This document shows positions 16,750 to 25,210 of a stretch of 64,000 nt of DNA, in pieces. A model generated the notes under the pieces. That model searched no databases. It was not told the origin of the DNA and saw only the letters and a list, made by a program, of their open reading frames with translations. Origin of the DNA: Flavobacterium frigoris PS1 (GTDB lineage Bacteria; Bacteroidota; Bacteroidia; Flavobacteriales; Flavobacteriaceae); NCBI RefSeq assembly GCF_000252125.1, contig NZ_AHKF01000018.1, positions 62,001 to 126,000 of the forward strand, written 5' to 3'. A program made the translations under genes and the position numbers. How positions within the stretch are numbered: the stretch's first letter is position 1; every line of letters starts with the position of its first letter.

Positions 16750-17409
16750 ATGAAAAATAGAATTTTTATTTTAGGAATGGCAGTTACTGCCTTAGGATTT
16801 ACATCATGTCAAGGTGAAAAGGAAAAAGAAGCAGAGAAAACAATAGACACTTATACTGTTTATGTGGATTCTGTAAGTAGTGTTCCGGCAGAAGACGCTA
16901 AAGAGAACTGGCAATCAATTGAAGCAACTTACGAATTGAAAAGCAGCCAAGCTGAAACAGCGATGTCAGATCTAAAAGACGATGAGAAAGCAAAAGAAAA
17001 AGTAGAAGCAAGTAAAGCAAAATATGCAGCATTAAAAGCGGCAATGGAAGCTGAGATGGCGGCTGCACAACCAAGTTCTAAACAAGCAATGAGAAATGAA
17101 TTGTTTGGTGAAGGGAAAATTGGCGAAGACATGAATTTTGACTGGGTTAACGCGGCTAATATCCATAACGTTTACCAACAGTTTGTACATACTGTAGAAA
17201 ATAACAAAGATGCATATTCTCGTGAAGACTGGGATGAAATCAAATTAATGTACGAAGCATTGGATAGCAGAAAAAACACTGTTGAAAAAGAAGGATTGAC
17301 TTCTGAAGATAACAGAAAAATTGCTGCGTTAAAATTAAAATTCGCTCCAATGTATACACTGAACAGAATGGGAGCTAAATCTGAAGAGATGGAAGCTGCT
17401 AAAAAATAA
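16750..17409 (+). CDS. Predicted lipoprotein, 219 aa, alanine/lysine/glutamate-rich
   Basis: It begins with a type II signal peptide, 'MKNRIFILGMAVTALGFTSC', whose lipobox ends at Cys20, followed by 'QGEKEKEAEK'. The mature part is mostly predicted helical, rich in Ala, Lys and Glu ('ASKAKYAALKAAMEAEMAAA'), with no cysteine or catalytic motif. It is probably a periplasm-facing lipoprotein. I do not recognise the family. The strong promoter and tight downstream terminator suggest a well-expressed monocistronic gene. Confidence 0.8.
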   Translation: MKNRIFILGMAVTALGFTSCQGEKEKEAEKTIDTYTVYVDSVSSVPAEDAKENWQSIEATYELKSSQAETAMSDLKDDEKAKEKVEASKAKYAALKAAMEAEMAAAQPSSKQAMRNELFGEGKIGEDMNFDWVNAANIHNVYQQFVHTVENNKDAYSREDWDEIKLMYEALDSRKNTVEKEGLTSEDNRKIAALKLKFAPMYTLNRMGAKSEEMEAAKK

Positions 17410-17428
17410 GAATTAAATAGTTTGAATT

Positions 17429-17465
17429 TAAAATGACAGTCAGCAATGGCTGTCATTTTTTTTGT
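17429..17465 (+). terminator. Rho-independent terminator after the lipoprotein gene
   Basis: AAATGACAG pairs with CTGTCATTT across a 10-nt loop and is followed by a T-tract, about 20 nt past the stop codon. Confidence 0.88.
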
Positions 17466-17517
17466 TCTATATATTTCTTATTTCATTAACGGATCTGCAA
17501 ATTAATAGGGATATAGT

Positions 17518-18147
17518 CTAGTTTGATATTTTATAAATCGCCATAGTATCTTTCAAAATGGCATCAAAGTTGATTTTTAGATCTATTAATTCTCCTGTAT
17601 GAATGTCAAAAATCCATCCATAAACTTTTAAATTACGTTCGTTGTTTGCTTTTTGAACTTCGGCAGTTTTAATGACATTTATGCATTGCTCTTGGACATT
17701 TAGTTCAACTAATCTGTTATATTTTTCTTTTTCATTTGTTATGGAGTCAAGCTCTTTCCTGTGAATTCGATAAACATCACGAATATTTCTGAGCCAGGGA
17801 TTTAAAATTCCTAAATCAGATTGTTGCATTGCTGCCTTTACGCCTCCACATCCATAGTGACCGCAAACGACAATATGATTTACTTTAAGATGCATGACCG
17901 CATAATTGATAACTGACATCGAATTGAGATCCGTATTTGGTACCATATTCGCAATGTTCCGGTGTACAAAAACGTCTCCTGGTTGCAATCCCATAAGTTC
18001 CTCTGCAGAAACGCGACTATCAGAACAGCCAATGTATAGAAATTCAGGAGATTGTCCTTTGGCTAGTTTGTCAAAATAATTTTCGTCAATCTGAAGTTGT
18101 TTGGCAATCCAATTGCTATTGTTTTCGAAAATTTGTTTGATATCCAT
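17518..18147 (-). CDS. Beta-class carbonic anhydrase
   Basis: A 209-residue enzyme interconverting CO2 and bicarbonate. The zinc ligands are visible as Cys41 in 'CSDSRVSAEE', then His97 and Cys100 in 'CGHYGCGGV'. The catalytic Asp43/Arg45 dyad is intact. It has no signal peptide, so it is cytosolic. A likely use is supplying bicarbonate to carboxylases such as the biotin-dependent one near 61 kb. It is 30 nt downstream of the methyltransferase gene on the same strand and may share its transcript. Confidence 0.95.
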   Translation of the reverse strand: MDIKQIFENNSNWIAKQLQIDENYFDKLAKGQSPEFLYIGCSDSRVSAEELMGLQPGDVFVHRNIANMVPNTDLNSMSVINYAVMHLKVNHIVVCGHYGCGGVKAAMQQSDLGILNPWLRNIRDVYRIHRKELDSITNEKEKYNRLVELNVQEQCINVIKTAEVQKANNERNLKVYGWIFDIHTGELIDLKINFDAILKDTMAIYKISN

Positions 18148-18177
18148 AAGGTAGTTTTAAAATTTGAAGAAATAAAT

Positions 18178-18957
18178 TTATGCTCTGATTATAAAATGCT
18201 CTTTTTGCTGCTCATATCTGAAGAAAACCAATCCCCATTGAAAAGTATCAATGCTAACGGTAACCTTCGGGTGGTTTTTTATCATTTCCCAAGCTTCTTC
18301 CATATCAGACGACCAATGGATGTCATCGAAAATCCAAACTGTTTCGTTAGTGATGGTCGGAAGCAATAAATCGAAGTATCCTAAGGTGGCTTTTTTTGAA
18401 TGATTACCGTCGAAATAAACGAGTCGAAAGCTTAAAGTCGAAAGTTTAAGGTCGCTCAAATAATGGTTGAATTCCGTTACAACAGAGTTTATATTCGAGA
18501 ATTTAAATTGCTCAAATTGAGTTTGGGCGACTTTGGTAGTTTCGAGACAGCCTTCCAGCGTAGTTATTTGTGATTTAGGATTTCCCAAGGATAGCGCGGC
18601 AGTAGCCAGTCCTAGTGAAGTCCCAATTTCTAATATTGATTCTGGTTGAAAATAAGAAGTGATTCTAAATAACAATTTGGCTCTTTTGGGAGAAATCCCT
18701 GCTGTTTTTGCTATTTGGGTAATTTGTCTTGTATTTGATTTGAAAACTTTTGATCCGGCACCAAAATCAGTAACGTTAATCGCTTTTTTATTTTGCAAAA
18801 GAAAATCTCTGTATTCCTTTAAAATGGAATATTCTGGTTTTGGCTTCTTGTCATAAAAGCATTTGGTAATCAAGGTGAACACAAAAGGCGAATGAACAGC
18901 ATGCTCATTTTTAGAATGCCAAAGGAACTTCAAGTACGATTTTATTTGGAAAAACAT
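18178..18957 (-). CDS. Class I SAM-dependent methyltransferase
   Basis: A 259-residue protein with a Rossmann methyltransferase core: 'ILEIGTSLGLATAALSLG' (motif I, SAM-binding glycine-rich loop), 'ITTLEGCLETTKVAQ' (motif II acidic residue) and 'FRLVYFDGNHSKKATLGYFD' (post-motif II). The latter resembles the O-methyltransferase/Methyltransf_24 group. The N-terminal ~90 residues, starting 'MFFQIKSYLKFLWHSKNEH', are basic and helical and may bind substrate. The substrate is unknown. Confidence 0.8.
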   Translation of the reverse strand: MFFQIKSYLKFLWHSKNEHAVHSPFVFTLITKCFYDKKPKPEYSILKEYRDFLLQNKKAINVTDFGAGSKVFKSNTRQITQIAKTAGISPKRAKLLFRITSYFQPESILEIGTSLGLATAALSLGNPKSQITTLEGCLETTKVAQTQFEQFKFSNINSVVTEFNHYLSDLKLSTLSFRLVYFDGNHSKKATLGYFDLLLPTITNETVWIFDDIHWSSDMEEAWEMIKNHPKVTVSIDTFQWGLVFFRYEQQKEHFIIRA

Positions 18958-19038
18958 ATTTTTTTAAGCTTCAAAAAAGGTAAAGGTACAAAGTTTATGA
19001 TTTATAGTACGTTCAGTTTTTAAGTTTAAATATACTTA

Positions 19039-19068
19039 TCACTTCAAAAATTTATGTCACTTCAAAAA
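19039..19068 (+). promoter_or_regulatory. Direct repeat upstream of the SDR gene
   Basis: TCACTTCAAAAA occurs at 19039-19050 and again at 19057-19068, 18 bp apart. It ends five bases before a TATATTTG -7 box (19073-19080) that would serve the gene at 19116. Tandem sites in the -33 region suggest an activator or repressor site. Confidence 0.4.
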
Positions 19069-19115
19069 AAACTATATTTGCGCTCTAAAAATTAATAGCC
19101 ATACAATTTCAGAAG

Positions 19116-20666
19116 ATGATGAACGAAGAACAAATAGATGAAGGAGTAATCACATCGGAAGAAATTAACCGTTGCATTGCAATTCTCTCGCAATTAAATA
19201 CGGACACCGATCAAATATTTGATATTCCAAAAGAACAAAGAACTGCGCTAATCAAAGCAGCAGGTCAATTTTCAAGACCAGATCGTGATGAACTTTCCCG
19301 CAGAAAGAAAGATGGGAAAGTGGCTGCCAAACGGAAAATGGAGAAGCGTGATCGTACGGCCCGCAAGGAAACCGGAATACGTCATGCACGTGAAGCCAGT
19401 ATTTTTATGGCACCAAAACTGTTGGCTATGTCCGATTTAGCTCTCAAAGAACAACAAGAATTAGAGACTCCCAGAAATTGCTACGTCTGTAAAACGGAGT
19501 TTACTAAAATGCATCACTTTTACGATACTATGTGCACGGATTGCGGTGATTTTAATTATGCGAAACGTTTTCAAACTGCTGATGTAAAAGGGCAGGTAGC
19601 CGTTATTACAGGCTCTCGTCTTAAAATTGGATATCATATAACCTTGATGTTGTTGCGCGGTGGAGCGACGGTTATTGCAACTACACGCTTTCCAGTAGAC
19701 TCGGCATTGCGTTTTGGGCAAGAACCTGATTTTATGGATTGGGGACATCGCCTGAAAATTCACGGATTAGATTTACGACACATTCCTAGTGTGGAGATTT
19801 TTTGCAATTTTATTGAGCAAAAATACGAGCGACTTGATATTCTTATTAATAATGCGGCACAAACAGTAAGACGTCCTGCAGGTTTCTATACGCACATGAT
19901 GGAAAATGAAGAGCGAGCAATTAGCTCTTTGCCTAAACAGGCACAAGAATTACTGTTAGATCACGCCAATTGTTTGGATGAATTAAAAGTATTGACCTCT
20001 GGAGCTTCTTCTAATCAAAATATGCCGGTGACTTGGCACGGTCCTGAACCTGGAATTGGTTTAAGGGCTTCCGCCAAATTATCCCAGATTCCGTATTCCT
20101 TTGATAATGCGTTGGTGGCGACGGAAGTTTTCCCAGAAGGCGAACTCGATGCTGACTTGCAGCAAGTAGATTTACGAAAAACCAACAGCTGGCGTTTGAA
20201 ATTAGGCCAAATAGAAACGACTGAAATGATTGAAGTGCAGTTGGTGAATTCCGTTGCTCCTTTTGTGCTGTGCAACAGACTATCGGAAGTGATGAAGAAA
20301 GATAATACGGGACAAAAACACATTATAAACGTTTCGGCAATGGAAGGGAAGTTCCATCGCTTTTTTAAAGAAGCTAGACATCCACACACTAATATGGCGA
20401 AAGCCGCTTTGAATATGCTTACACATACTGCTGCAGGGGAATTGGCGAAAGCTGGAATTTTCATGAATGCAGTTGATACAGGTTGGGTAACCGATGAAGA
20501 TCCTGCAGAACTGGCAAAAAAGAAACAGGAAATGGAAGATTTTCAACCGCCGCTTGATATTGTTGATGGTGCGGCACGGGTTATGGACCCTTTATTTGAC
20601 GGCATCAATACTGGAAAACATTGGTGCGGAAAATTCCTGAAAGACTATAATCCTATTCCTTGGTAA
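19116..20666 (+). CDS. Atypical short-chain dehydrogenase/reductase with N-terminal four-cysteine cluster
   Basis: A 516-residue protein. Residues 1-115 are charged and helical. Residues 122-143 contain C-x2-C...C-x2-C (Cys122, 125, 140, 143), a probable zinc ribbon. From ~158 an SDR Rossmann domain follows: '[16 protein letters not shown]' (TGxxxxIG, residues 165-172), '[14 protein letters not shown]' and '[11 protein letters not shown]'. An insertion of about 120 residues separates the last two. Where the catalytic YxxxK should be, the sequence reads '[12 protein letters not shown]': the lysine is kept but the tyrosine is threonine. It may be a non-classical oxidoreductase or a regulatory protein. 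Substrate unknown. Tandem ATGs occur at 19116/19119. Confidence 0.75.
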   Translation: MMNEEQIDEGVITSEEINRCIAILSQLNTDTDQIFDIPKEQRTALIKAAGQFSRPDRDELSRRKKDGKVAAKRKMEKRDRTARKETGIRHAREASIFMAPKLLAMSDLALKEQQELETPRNCYVCKTEFTKMHHFYDTMCTDCGDFNYAKRFQTADVKGQVAVITGSRLKIGYHITLMLLRGGATVIATTRFPVDSALRFGQEPDFMDWGHRLKIHGLDLRHIPSVEIFCNFIEQKYERLDILINNAAQTVRRPAGFYTHMMENEERAISSLPKQAQELLLDHANCLDELKVLTSGASSNQNMPVTWHGPEPGIGLRASAKLSQIPYSFDNALVATEVFPEGELDADLQQVDLRKTNSWRLKLGQIETTEMIEVQLVNSVAPFVLCNRLSEVMKKDNTGQKHIINVSAMEGKFHRFFKEARHPHTNMAKAALNMLTHTAAGELAKAGIFMNAVDTGWVTDEDPAELAKKKQEMEDFQPPLDIVDGAARVMDPLFDGINTGKHWCGKFLKDYNPIPW

Positions 20667-20689
20667 GAACTATAAAGTTTATAAAATTA

Positions 20690-20728
20690 AAAACCACAAC
20701 TCGAACTAAATCTGTTGTGGTTTTTTTT
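20690..20728 (+). terminator. Rho-independent terminator after the SDR gene
   Basis: An 11-bp perfect stem, AAAACCACAAC with GTTGTGGTTTT, has a 13-nt loop and runs into an eight-T tract 24 nt beyond the stop. Confidence 0.9.
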
Positions 20729-20862
20729 CTGCTTTTATGTCTAAAACTCCAATTTCTTGAATACTGTTTTAGTATCGGTATCAACTTTAAACTTTTGACA
20801 AGAGTAAAATTTGACTTTAGGTTAACTAATTAAGAGGTAGCTAAAGCGTACACTGAAGAATA

Positions 20863-20964
20863 TTAACTGTTTTTGTCTTTTTTAGGTGACTGAAGTGCAA
20901 GTGCAAATCCTATACCAAACAATACCGTTATTAGTGCTGCGAAATATGGGATTAAATCAGACAT
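20863..20964 (-). CDS. 33-aa predicted single-pass membrane microprotein
   Basis: The ATG at 20964 opens a 33-codon frame encoding 'MSDLIPYFAALITVLFGIG' followed by 'FALALQSPKKDKNS'. It has one hydrophobic helix with an acidic outside and a lysine-rich inside end. Its start overlaps the stop of the 61-residue membrane protein gene by 8 nt (20957-20964), a layout typical of translational coupling. Family not recognised. The clean transmembrane design and overlap argue that it is real. Confidence 0.55.
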   Translation of the reverse strand: MSDLIPYFAALITVLFGIGFALALQSPKKDKNS

Positions 20965-21142
20965 CTTTGCTGTTTTGTATCAGTTTTAAATAAATGCCAA
21001 ATGCTAATATAGAAGGGACCCAAATTCCAATAAAGATCGCTTGCTCTTTGTTTCCTTGGAAGTATAAAATTTCCGAGAAAATTAATGAGAGGAAAGCTGC
21101 GATAAACAACAATCGGTCTGATAGTGTAAATTTTTTTAACAT
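20957..21142 (-). CDS. 61-aa predicted two-pass membrane protein
   Basis: Starts 'MLKKFTLSDRLLFIAAFLS' with two hydrophobic helices (about residues 10-27 and 35-53) joined by a short polar loop, 'QGNKEQAIF'. It has a basic N-terminus and a polar C-terminus ('LIQNSKDV'). No family is recognised. It overlaps a 33-residue membrane protein gene at its 3' end, suggesting that the two small proteins are made together and may associate. Confidence 0.6.
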   Translation of the reverse strand: MLKKFTLSDRLLFIAAFLSLIFSEILYFQGNKEQAIFIGIWVPSILAFGIYLKLIQNSKDV

Positions 21143-21501
21143 TTTTGTTGGTTTAAAAACTATTTTTTAATAAAATAATCAGGTAAATCTATTAAACATA
21201 AATTTAGCTTTGTTTGTTTGTATTGCTGTTTTACCAAATTATTAAGTGTTGTTTAACGGTTCGGTTTTTTATAATTATATATATAATGCAGATCGTAAAT
21301 TCAAACTATTGACAAAGAACTATACATCCTTGTGTTTACTTGTGTTTTTTGGGTATAAAATAAACTATGAATTTAAAAAACTGTGGTTCGCATTTCCTTT
21401 TGGAAGATTATGGTATTATTTCGGGCTAAACACTTTAGGATTAAAAAAAAACACAACGGAATCTGTTTCTGCTGCGGTTTTTTTGCTCTAATTATAGTAG
21501 C
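21143..21501. other. Intergenic stretch without a supportable gene
   Basis: About 360 very A+T-rich bases. A plus-strand GTG-initiated frame (21246-21491, 81 codons) is open but looks like non-coding translation, with clusters of Tyr, Phe and Lys and no recognisable domain. No clear terminator or repeat is seen. Confidence 0.4.
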
Positions 21502-21945
21502 CTAAGAAATTAGTCTTTTAACTTCGTTTTCGATTATTTTTTCGGAAACGGCAAAAGTTTCCTTTTTTATTTTGCGAAACTTTTTGACAAATGACGCCAT
21601 TTCATTTTCTAACTCTTTATGCTCAGTTCGGAATTTATGAGAATCATACTTAAAAGGATCGTCGATTAATTCTGACAAATTGCTGAGGTGTTTCGCTGTT
21701 TTCTCAAGTACGCCATCACATTTTTCATCGATTTCAGAAAGTCGTACCGCCAGATTTCTCATTTCTTCCAGGTGCTCTTTACTAGCAAACCAAACGAAAT
21801 ATTGTTCAATAAGGTAATGCAAGAATCGTAAATCACCGTTATAGAATTCCAGATCTGATTTCCAATGCTGTGTCAAGAAATATAACTGTTGGTATTCTGC
21901 AGTATAGCTAAAATCACCTTTGTGTCTCAAACTTAAATTTTTCAT
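21502..21945 (-). CDS. Hypothetical helical protein, 147 aa
   Basis: A soluble, highly charged protein predicted almost entirely helical, with heptad-like stretches ('SEIDEKCDGVLEKTAKHLSNLSEL' region and 'KKFRKIKKETFAVSEKIIE'). The N-terminus 'LRHKGDFSYTAEYQQLYFLTQHW' is aromatic-rich. No signal peptide, catalytic motif or known family was recognised. It is monocistronic and convergent with nothing nearby. Confidence 0.65.
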   Translation of the reverse strand: MKNLSLRHKGDFSYTAEYQQLYFLTQHWKSDLEFYNGDLRFLHYLIEQYFVWFASKEHLEEMRNLAVRLSEIDEKCDGVLEKTAKHLSNLSELIDDPFKYDSHKFRTEHKELENEMASFVKKFRKIKKETFAVSEKIIENEVKRLIS

Positions 21946-22128
21946 GATAATAAAGGTTTTATTAAAAAATAAAAGTGTTTTCGAAATTAATTTATTGTTT
22001 CAATACCAAAAAAATCATACTATTCATTGTCCTATTTCAAGTAAAATTAGTAGCCATAAAAGCTTATTTTAAATTTATGTGTTTTATGCCAAAGGAAGCT
22101 TTTTATGAATCGACTTTTTACAATGGAT

Positions 22129-22696
22129 TTATCTTACAGTATGGTCTCCAATTAGTTCTGATAATGGCATTCCCCAACTTGACACTCTACCGCCTAAGGT
22201 TTGGTACATTGTTTTAAATCCCATTTTTAAAAGGTAAGGGGTATAGCCTATTTTTAAAATACTGATATCTTTGCCCCACCATTCGTCTGTATGCATATAA
22301 AATCCTTTATAATTTCCCATGTCGCCAAAACAAACGACCATTGGAAGTTAAGGTTCTATTTTTTTTTGCACCCTCTGAAATTTCGTTAGCAATAACTTTT
22401 GATACAATTTCACATTCCATATGACCTAAAGAACCTAATTTGGGAACGGTAACCGCAGCGGCATCACCAACAGCGAAAATTTCATGGTAATTTGGATTTC
22501 TCATATATAAATCAGTAACCACAAATCCATGATCATCTACAAAGGGAAGTCCTTTGCATAAACTTTTCCCATAATTCAACTAAACTATTTATGGGCTTAA
22601 TTATTTATTCACAACAAAGATAGGCACTCCATACCTAGATATTGTAAGTCCTGCAAAATTACAACCCAAAACTAAAATTTTCTTTTTTGTTTCCAT
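22129..22696 (-). pseudogene. Decayed NAD(P)/FAD-dependent oxidoreductase (sulfide:quinone reductase/NDH-2-like)
   Basis: Three fragments of one flavoprotein remain. From the ATG at 22696: 'KKKILVLGCNFAGLTISRYG', the N-terminal FAD-binding glycine motif, then a stop. Next, at 22579-22307: 'GLPFVDDHGFVVTDLYMRN' and 'HEIFAVGDAAAVTVPKLG', the second FAD motif (ATG/VGD type) found near the end of such enzymes. Then, shifted in frame at 22341-22129: 'FGDMGNYKGFYMHTDEWWG' and 'SSWGMPLSELIGDHTVR', the C-terminal tail. Some 200-300 residues between the two FAD motifs are missing and there is a frameshift near 22330. The product cannot be functional. Confidence 0.8.
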
Positions 22697-23167
22697 AACA
22701 ACTTCATTTTTAAATGCAAAATCCAAAAACTATCTAAAAAAGAATTTAACCCAGCTCTGGCTGTGTGGTTCTATCTAGTAAAGAAGTAACTTTTTTAGTA
22801 GTACTAATTTAAGTGTAAAATATTTAAAATCAGCAAAATAGCTGTTAATTTAATGATGTTTTATTGTAGTTTTTAATTTGTGTTTTTTCTATTATGCAGA
22901 GATTCTCGAAGCTTAGGTGAAGAAATAGAAGAAATGAAAATTTAGTGAAGCTTTGTGGTTTTTACTTTGCGAATCTTTGTGAAACAAATATTTTAGATTT
23001 CATTATAGTTGTTTTGTTTGGAAATCTAATCGTTTTTATGTGAGGGGAGCGGTATCTTCTTATGTAATGAAGTGGAATAAAAGATACAGCAGATGACCCG
23101 ACCCGTCGCAACGATAGTGGAAGCGGGACACAGCCAAGAAAAGATAATAAAATAGGAGTAAAAACAA
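22697..23167. other. Intergenic stretch with a diverged repeat
   Basis: About 470 bases without a gene. The text around 22940-22985 ('TTTGCGAATCTTTGTGAAAC') resembles common flavobacterial intergenic filler. A GGTATCTT...AAGATAC hairpin region at 23045-23136 resembles the structured repeat family. Confidence 0.45.
23045..23136 (+). repeat. Possible diverged copy of the flavobacterial intergenic repeat
   Basis: Contains 'GGAGCGGTATCTT' pairing with 'AAGATACAGC' and ends 'GGAAGCGGGACACAGCC'. The blocks AGCGGTATC, AAAGATA and AGCGGGA are shared with the copies at 41054 and 26234, but the AGCCCNGATGG block is missing. Confidence 0.4.
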
Positions 23168-23209
23168 AACCCCAATATTTCCAGCGTTACCGCTAAAAGT
23201 ATTGGGGTT
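23163..23209 (-). terminator. uup: Rho-independent terminator after uup
   Basis: On the minus strand AACCCCAATA pairs with TATTGGGGTT (10 bp, 22-nt loop), followed by a TTTTGTTTTT tract, 47 nt past the uup stop. Confidence 0.8.
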
Positions 23210-23255
23210 AATTATATGCAATCTACTTTATATGAAGCAGTGTGAAACAACTAAT

Positions 23256-25118
23256 TTATGCTTCCATCTTAGCTGATAGTTCAAACCATCTTTCTTCTTT
23301 ACTTTCCATCTTTTTGATCAGGTTTTCAAGTTCTTTGGCTTTGCTCAAAACCTTGCTTTCTTCCACTTTTCCGTCAGAAAACAATTGTTCGATGGCAATT
23401 TTTTGAACTTCTAAATCTTTGATTTCTCTCTCGATTTTTTGATATTCTTTTTGCTCATTGAAAGTCAAGTTCCCCGTTGGGTTATTTTGCTTCCAGTCTT
23501 TTTTTTCTGCTTTGTTTTCTTCTTTTTGCGCTACATCAGCACTATCTTCATAGGCTCTAAAGTCAGAATAGTTCCCTGGAAAATCTTCAACCACACCATC
23601 ACCTCTAAAAATAAATAAGTGATCTACAATTTTATCCATGAAATACCTGTCGTGAGAAACTACTAATAAACATCCAGGATAGTCTAAAAGGAAGCTTTCT
23701 AAAACATTTAAGGTTACGATGTCTAAATCATTAGTTGGCTCATCCAGAATCAAGAAGTTAGGGTTCTGAATCAAAACCGTACACAGGTACAAACGTTTCA
23801 ATTCTCCTCCGCTCAAGCGATCTACAAAATCATATTGTTTTTTAGAATCAAAAAGAAAACGTTCTAACAATTGTGAAGCTGAAATCAATTTTCCTTTCAT
23901 CAACGGAATGAATTCCCCGTATTCCTTAATGACATCGATAACACGCTGTCCCGGTTTTGGGTTGATTCCGCTTTGAGTATAGTAACCTACTTTTATGGTT
24001 TCACCCATGACTACTTTTCCAGAATCAAGCGGAAGAGTTCCGGTCAATAAATTCAAAAAAGTCGATTTTCCAGTTCCATTTTTTCCAATTATTCCAATAC
24101 GCTCGCCACGTTGAAAATCAAAACTGAAATTGTCCATGATCACATGGTCCTTAAATTTTTTGGATATTTTGTGAAGCTCAATAATCTTGCTTCCCATACG
24201 TTCCATATTAATTTCCAGTTCCACTTTGTTCTCCTTACGGCGACTTTGTGCTTTTTCTTTAATGTCATAAAAGTCATCCTGACGCGATTTTGACTTAGTT
24301 GTTCTCGCTTTTGGCTGACGGCGCATCCACTCTAATTCTTTTACGAAAAGGTTTTGTGCTTTATCTACACTAGAGTTTTCAGAGGCAATGCGCTCTTCTT
24401 TTTTTTCTAAATAATAAGAATAATTTCCTTTGTATTGGTATAATTTCCCGTTGTCTAATTCGATGATTTCGTTACAAACGCGCTCTAAGAAGAAACGGTC
24501 GTGCGTCACCATAAACAACGTAATATTTTCTTTGGCAAAATAAGTTTCCAGCCATTCAATCATCTCTAAATCCAAGTGATTCGTAGGTTCATCCAGAATT
24601 AATAGATCAGGACGGTTGATCAAAATGATGGCGAGTGACAAACGTTTTTTCTGTCCACCCGAAAGGTTTTTTACTTTCAGCTTGAAGTCTTCCAGCTTCA
24701 GTTTGAACAAAATTTGCTTGTATTGGGTTTCAAAATCCCAAGCATTATGCTGGTCCATTCCGTCAAAAGCTTTTTGGTAAGCTTCTTCGTCTTCTGGATT
24801 CTCTAATGCTTTTTCATAGGCTTCAATCACTTTCAATGTCTCATTGTCTGAGGCGAATATGCTTTCTTCAATCGTCAGTTCTTCCTGCAAATTATTGTTT
24901 TGAGAAAGGAAAGCCATTTTTATTCCTTTTCTTAAAACGACCTGTCCCGTATCAGGTTCGTCCAGACCATTAATAATGCTCATGATAGTCGTTTTTCCAG
25001 AGCCATTTTTGGCAATAAAAGCGATTTTCTGGTCTTTATTAATTCCAAAAGAAATGTTTTCAAAAAGCGTTCTTTCACCAAAAGATTTGGAGATATTTTC
25101 AACAGATAAGTAATTCAC
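23256..25118 (-). CDS. uup: ABC-F family ATPase, Uup type
   Basis: A 620-residue soluble protein with two ABC domains in tandem. The first has 'AKNGSGKTT', 'LSGGQKKRLSLA' and 'LLILDEPTNHLD'; the second has 'GKNGTGKST', 'LSGGELKRLYLC' and 'FLILDEPTNDLD'. The P-site interaction linker lies between them. A C-terminal coiled coil from ~residue 545 ('QKEYQKIEREIKDLE' onward) is the feature that distinguishes Uup from EttA. ABC-F proteins act on ribosomes; Uup is also tied to branched DNA and transposon excision. The start codon is GTG at 25118; no ATG is available nearby. Confidence 0.9.
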   Translation of the reverse strand: MNYLSVENISKSFGERTLFENISFGINKDQKIAFIAKNGSGKTTIMSIINGLDEPDTGQVVLRKGIKMAFLSQNNNLQEELTIEESIFASDNETLKVIEAYEKALENPEDEEAYQKAFDGMDQHNAWDFETQYKQILFKLKLEDFKLKVKNLSGGQKKRLSLAIILINRPDLLILDEPTNHLDLEMIEWLETYFAKENITLFMVTHDRFFLERVCNEIIELDNGKLYQYKGNYSYYLEKKEERIASENSSVDKAQNLFVKELEWMRRQPKARTTKSKSRQDDFYDIKEKAQSRRKENKVELEINMERMGSKIIELHKISKKFKDHVIMDNFSFDFQRGERIGIIGKNGTGKSTFLNLLTGTLPLDSGKVVMGETIKVGYYTQSGINPKPGQRVIDVIKEYGEFIPLMKGKLISASQLLERFLFDSKKQYDFVDRLSGGELKRLYLCTVLIQNPNFLILDEPTNDLDIVTLNVLESFLLDYPGCLLVVSHDRYFMDKIVDHLFIFRGDGVVEDFPGNYSDFRAYEDSADVAQKEENKAEKKDWKQNNPTGNLTFNEQKEYQKIEREIKDLEVQKIAIEQLFSDGKVEESKVLSKAKELENLIKKMESKEERWFELSAKMEA

Positions 25119-25210
25119 AAGTCTAAATTTTTTGCGAAAGTAAACTATTAAAGTCGATTAGCGAATTGTTTAACGGAATCTGGTCTTTTTAGAGCGAATT
25201 TTCGGAGATG

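Noticed and set aside
21246..21491. GTG-initiated 81-codon plus-strand frame
   Set aside because: Aromatic/lysine-rich low-complexity translation, no family, no promoter box at proper distance; left as empty intergenic.
21975..22217. Plus-strand 80-codon frame
   Set aside because: Runs antisense across the oxidoreductase pseudogene tail; explained by that remnant.
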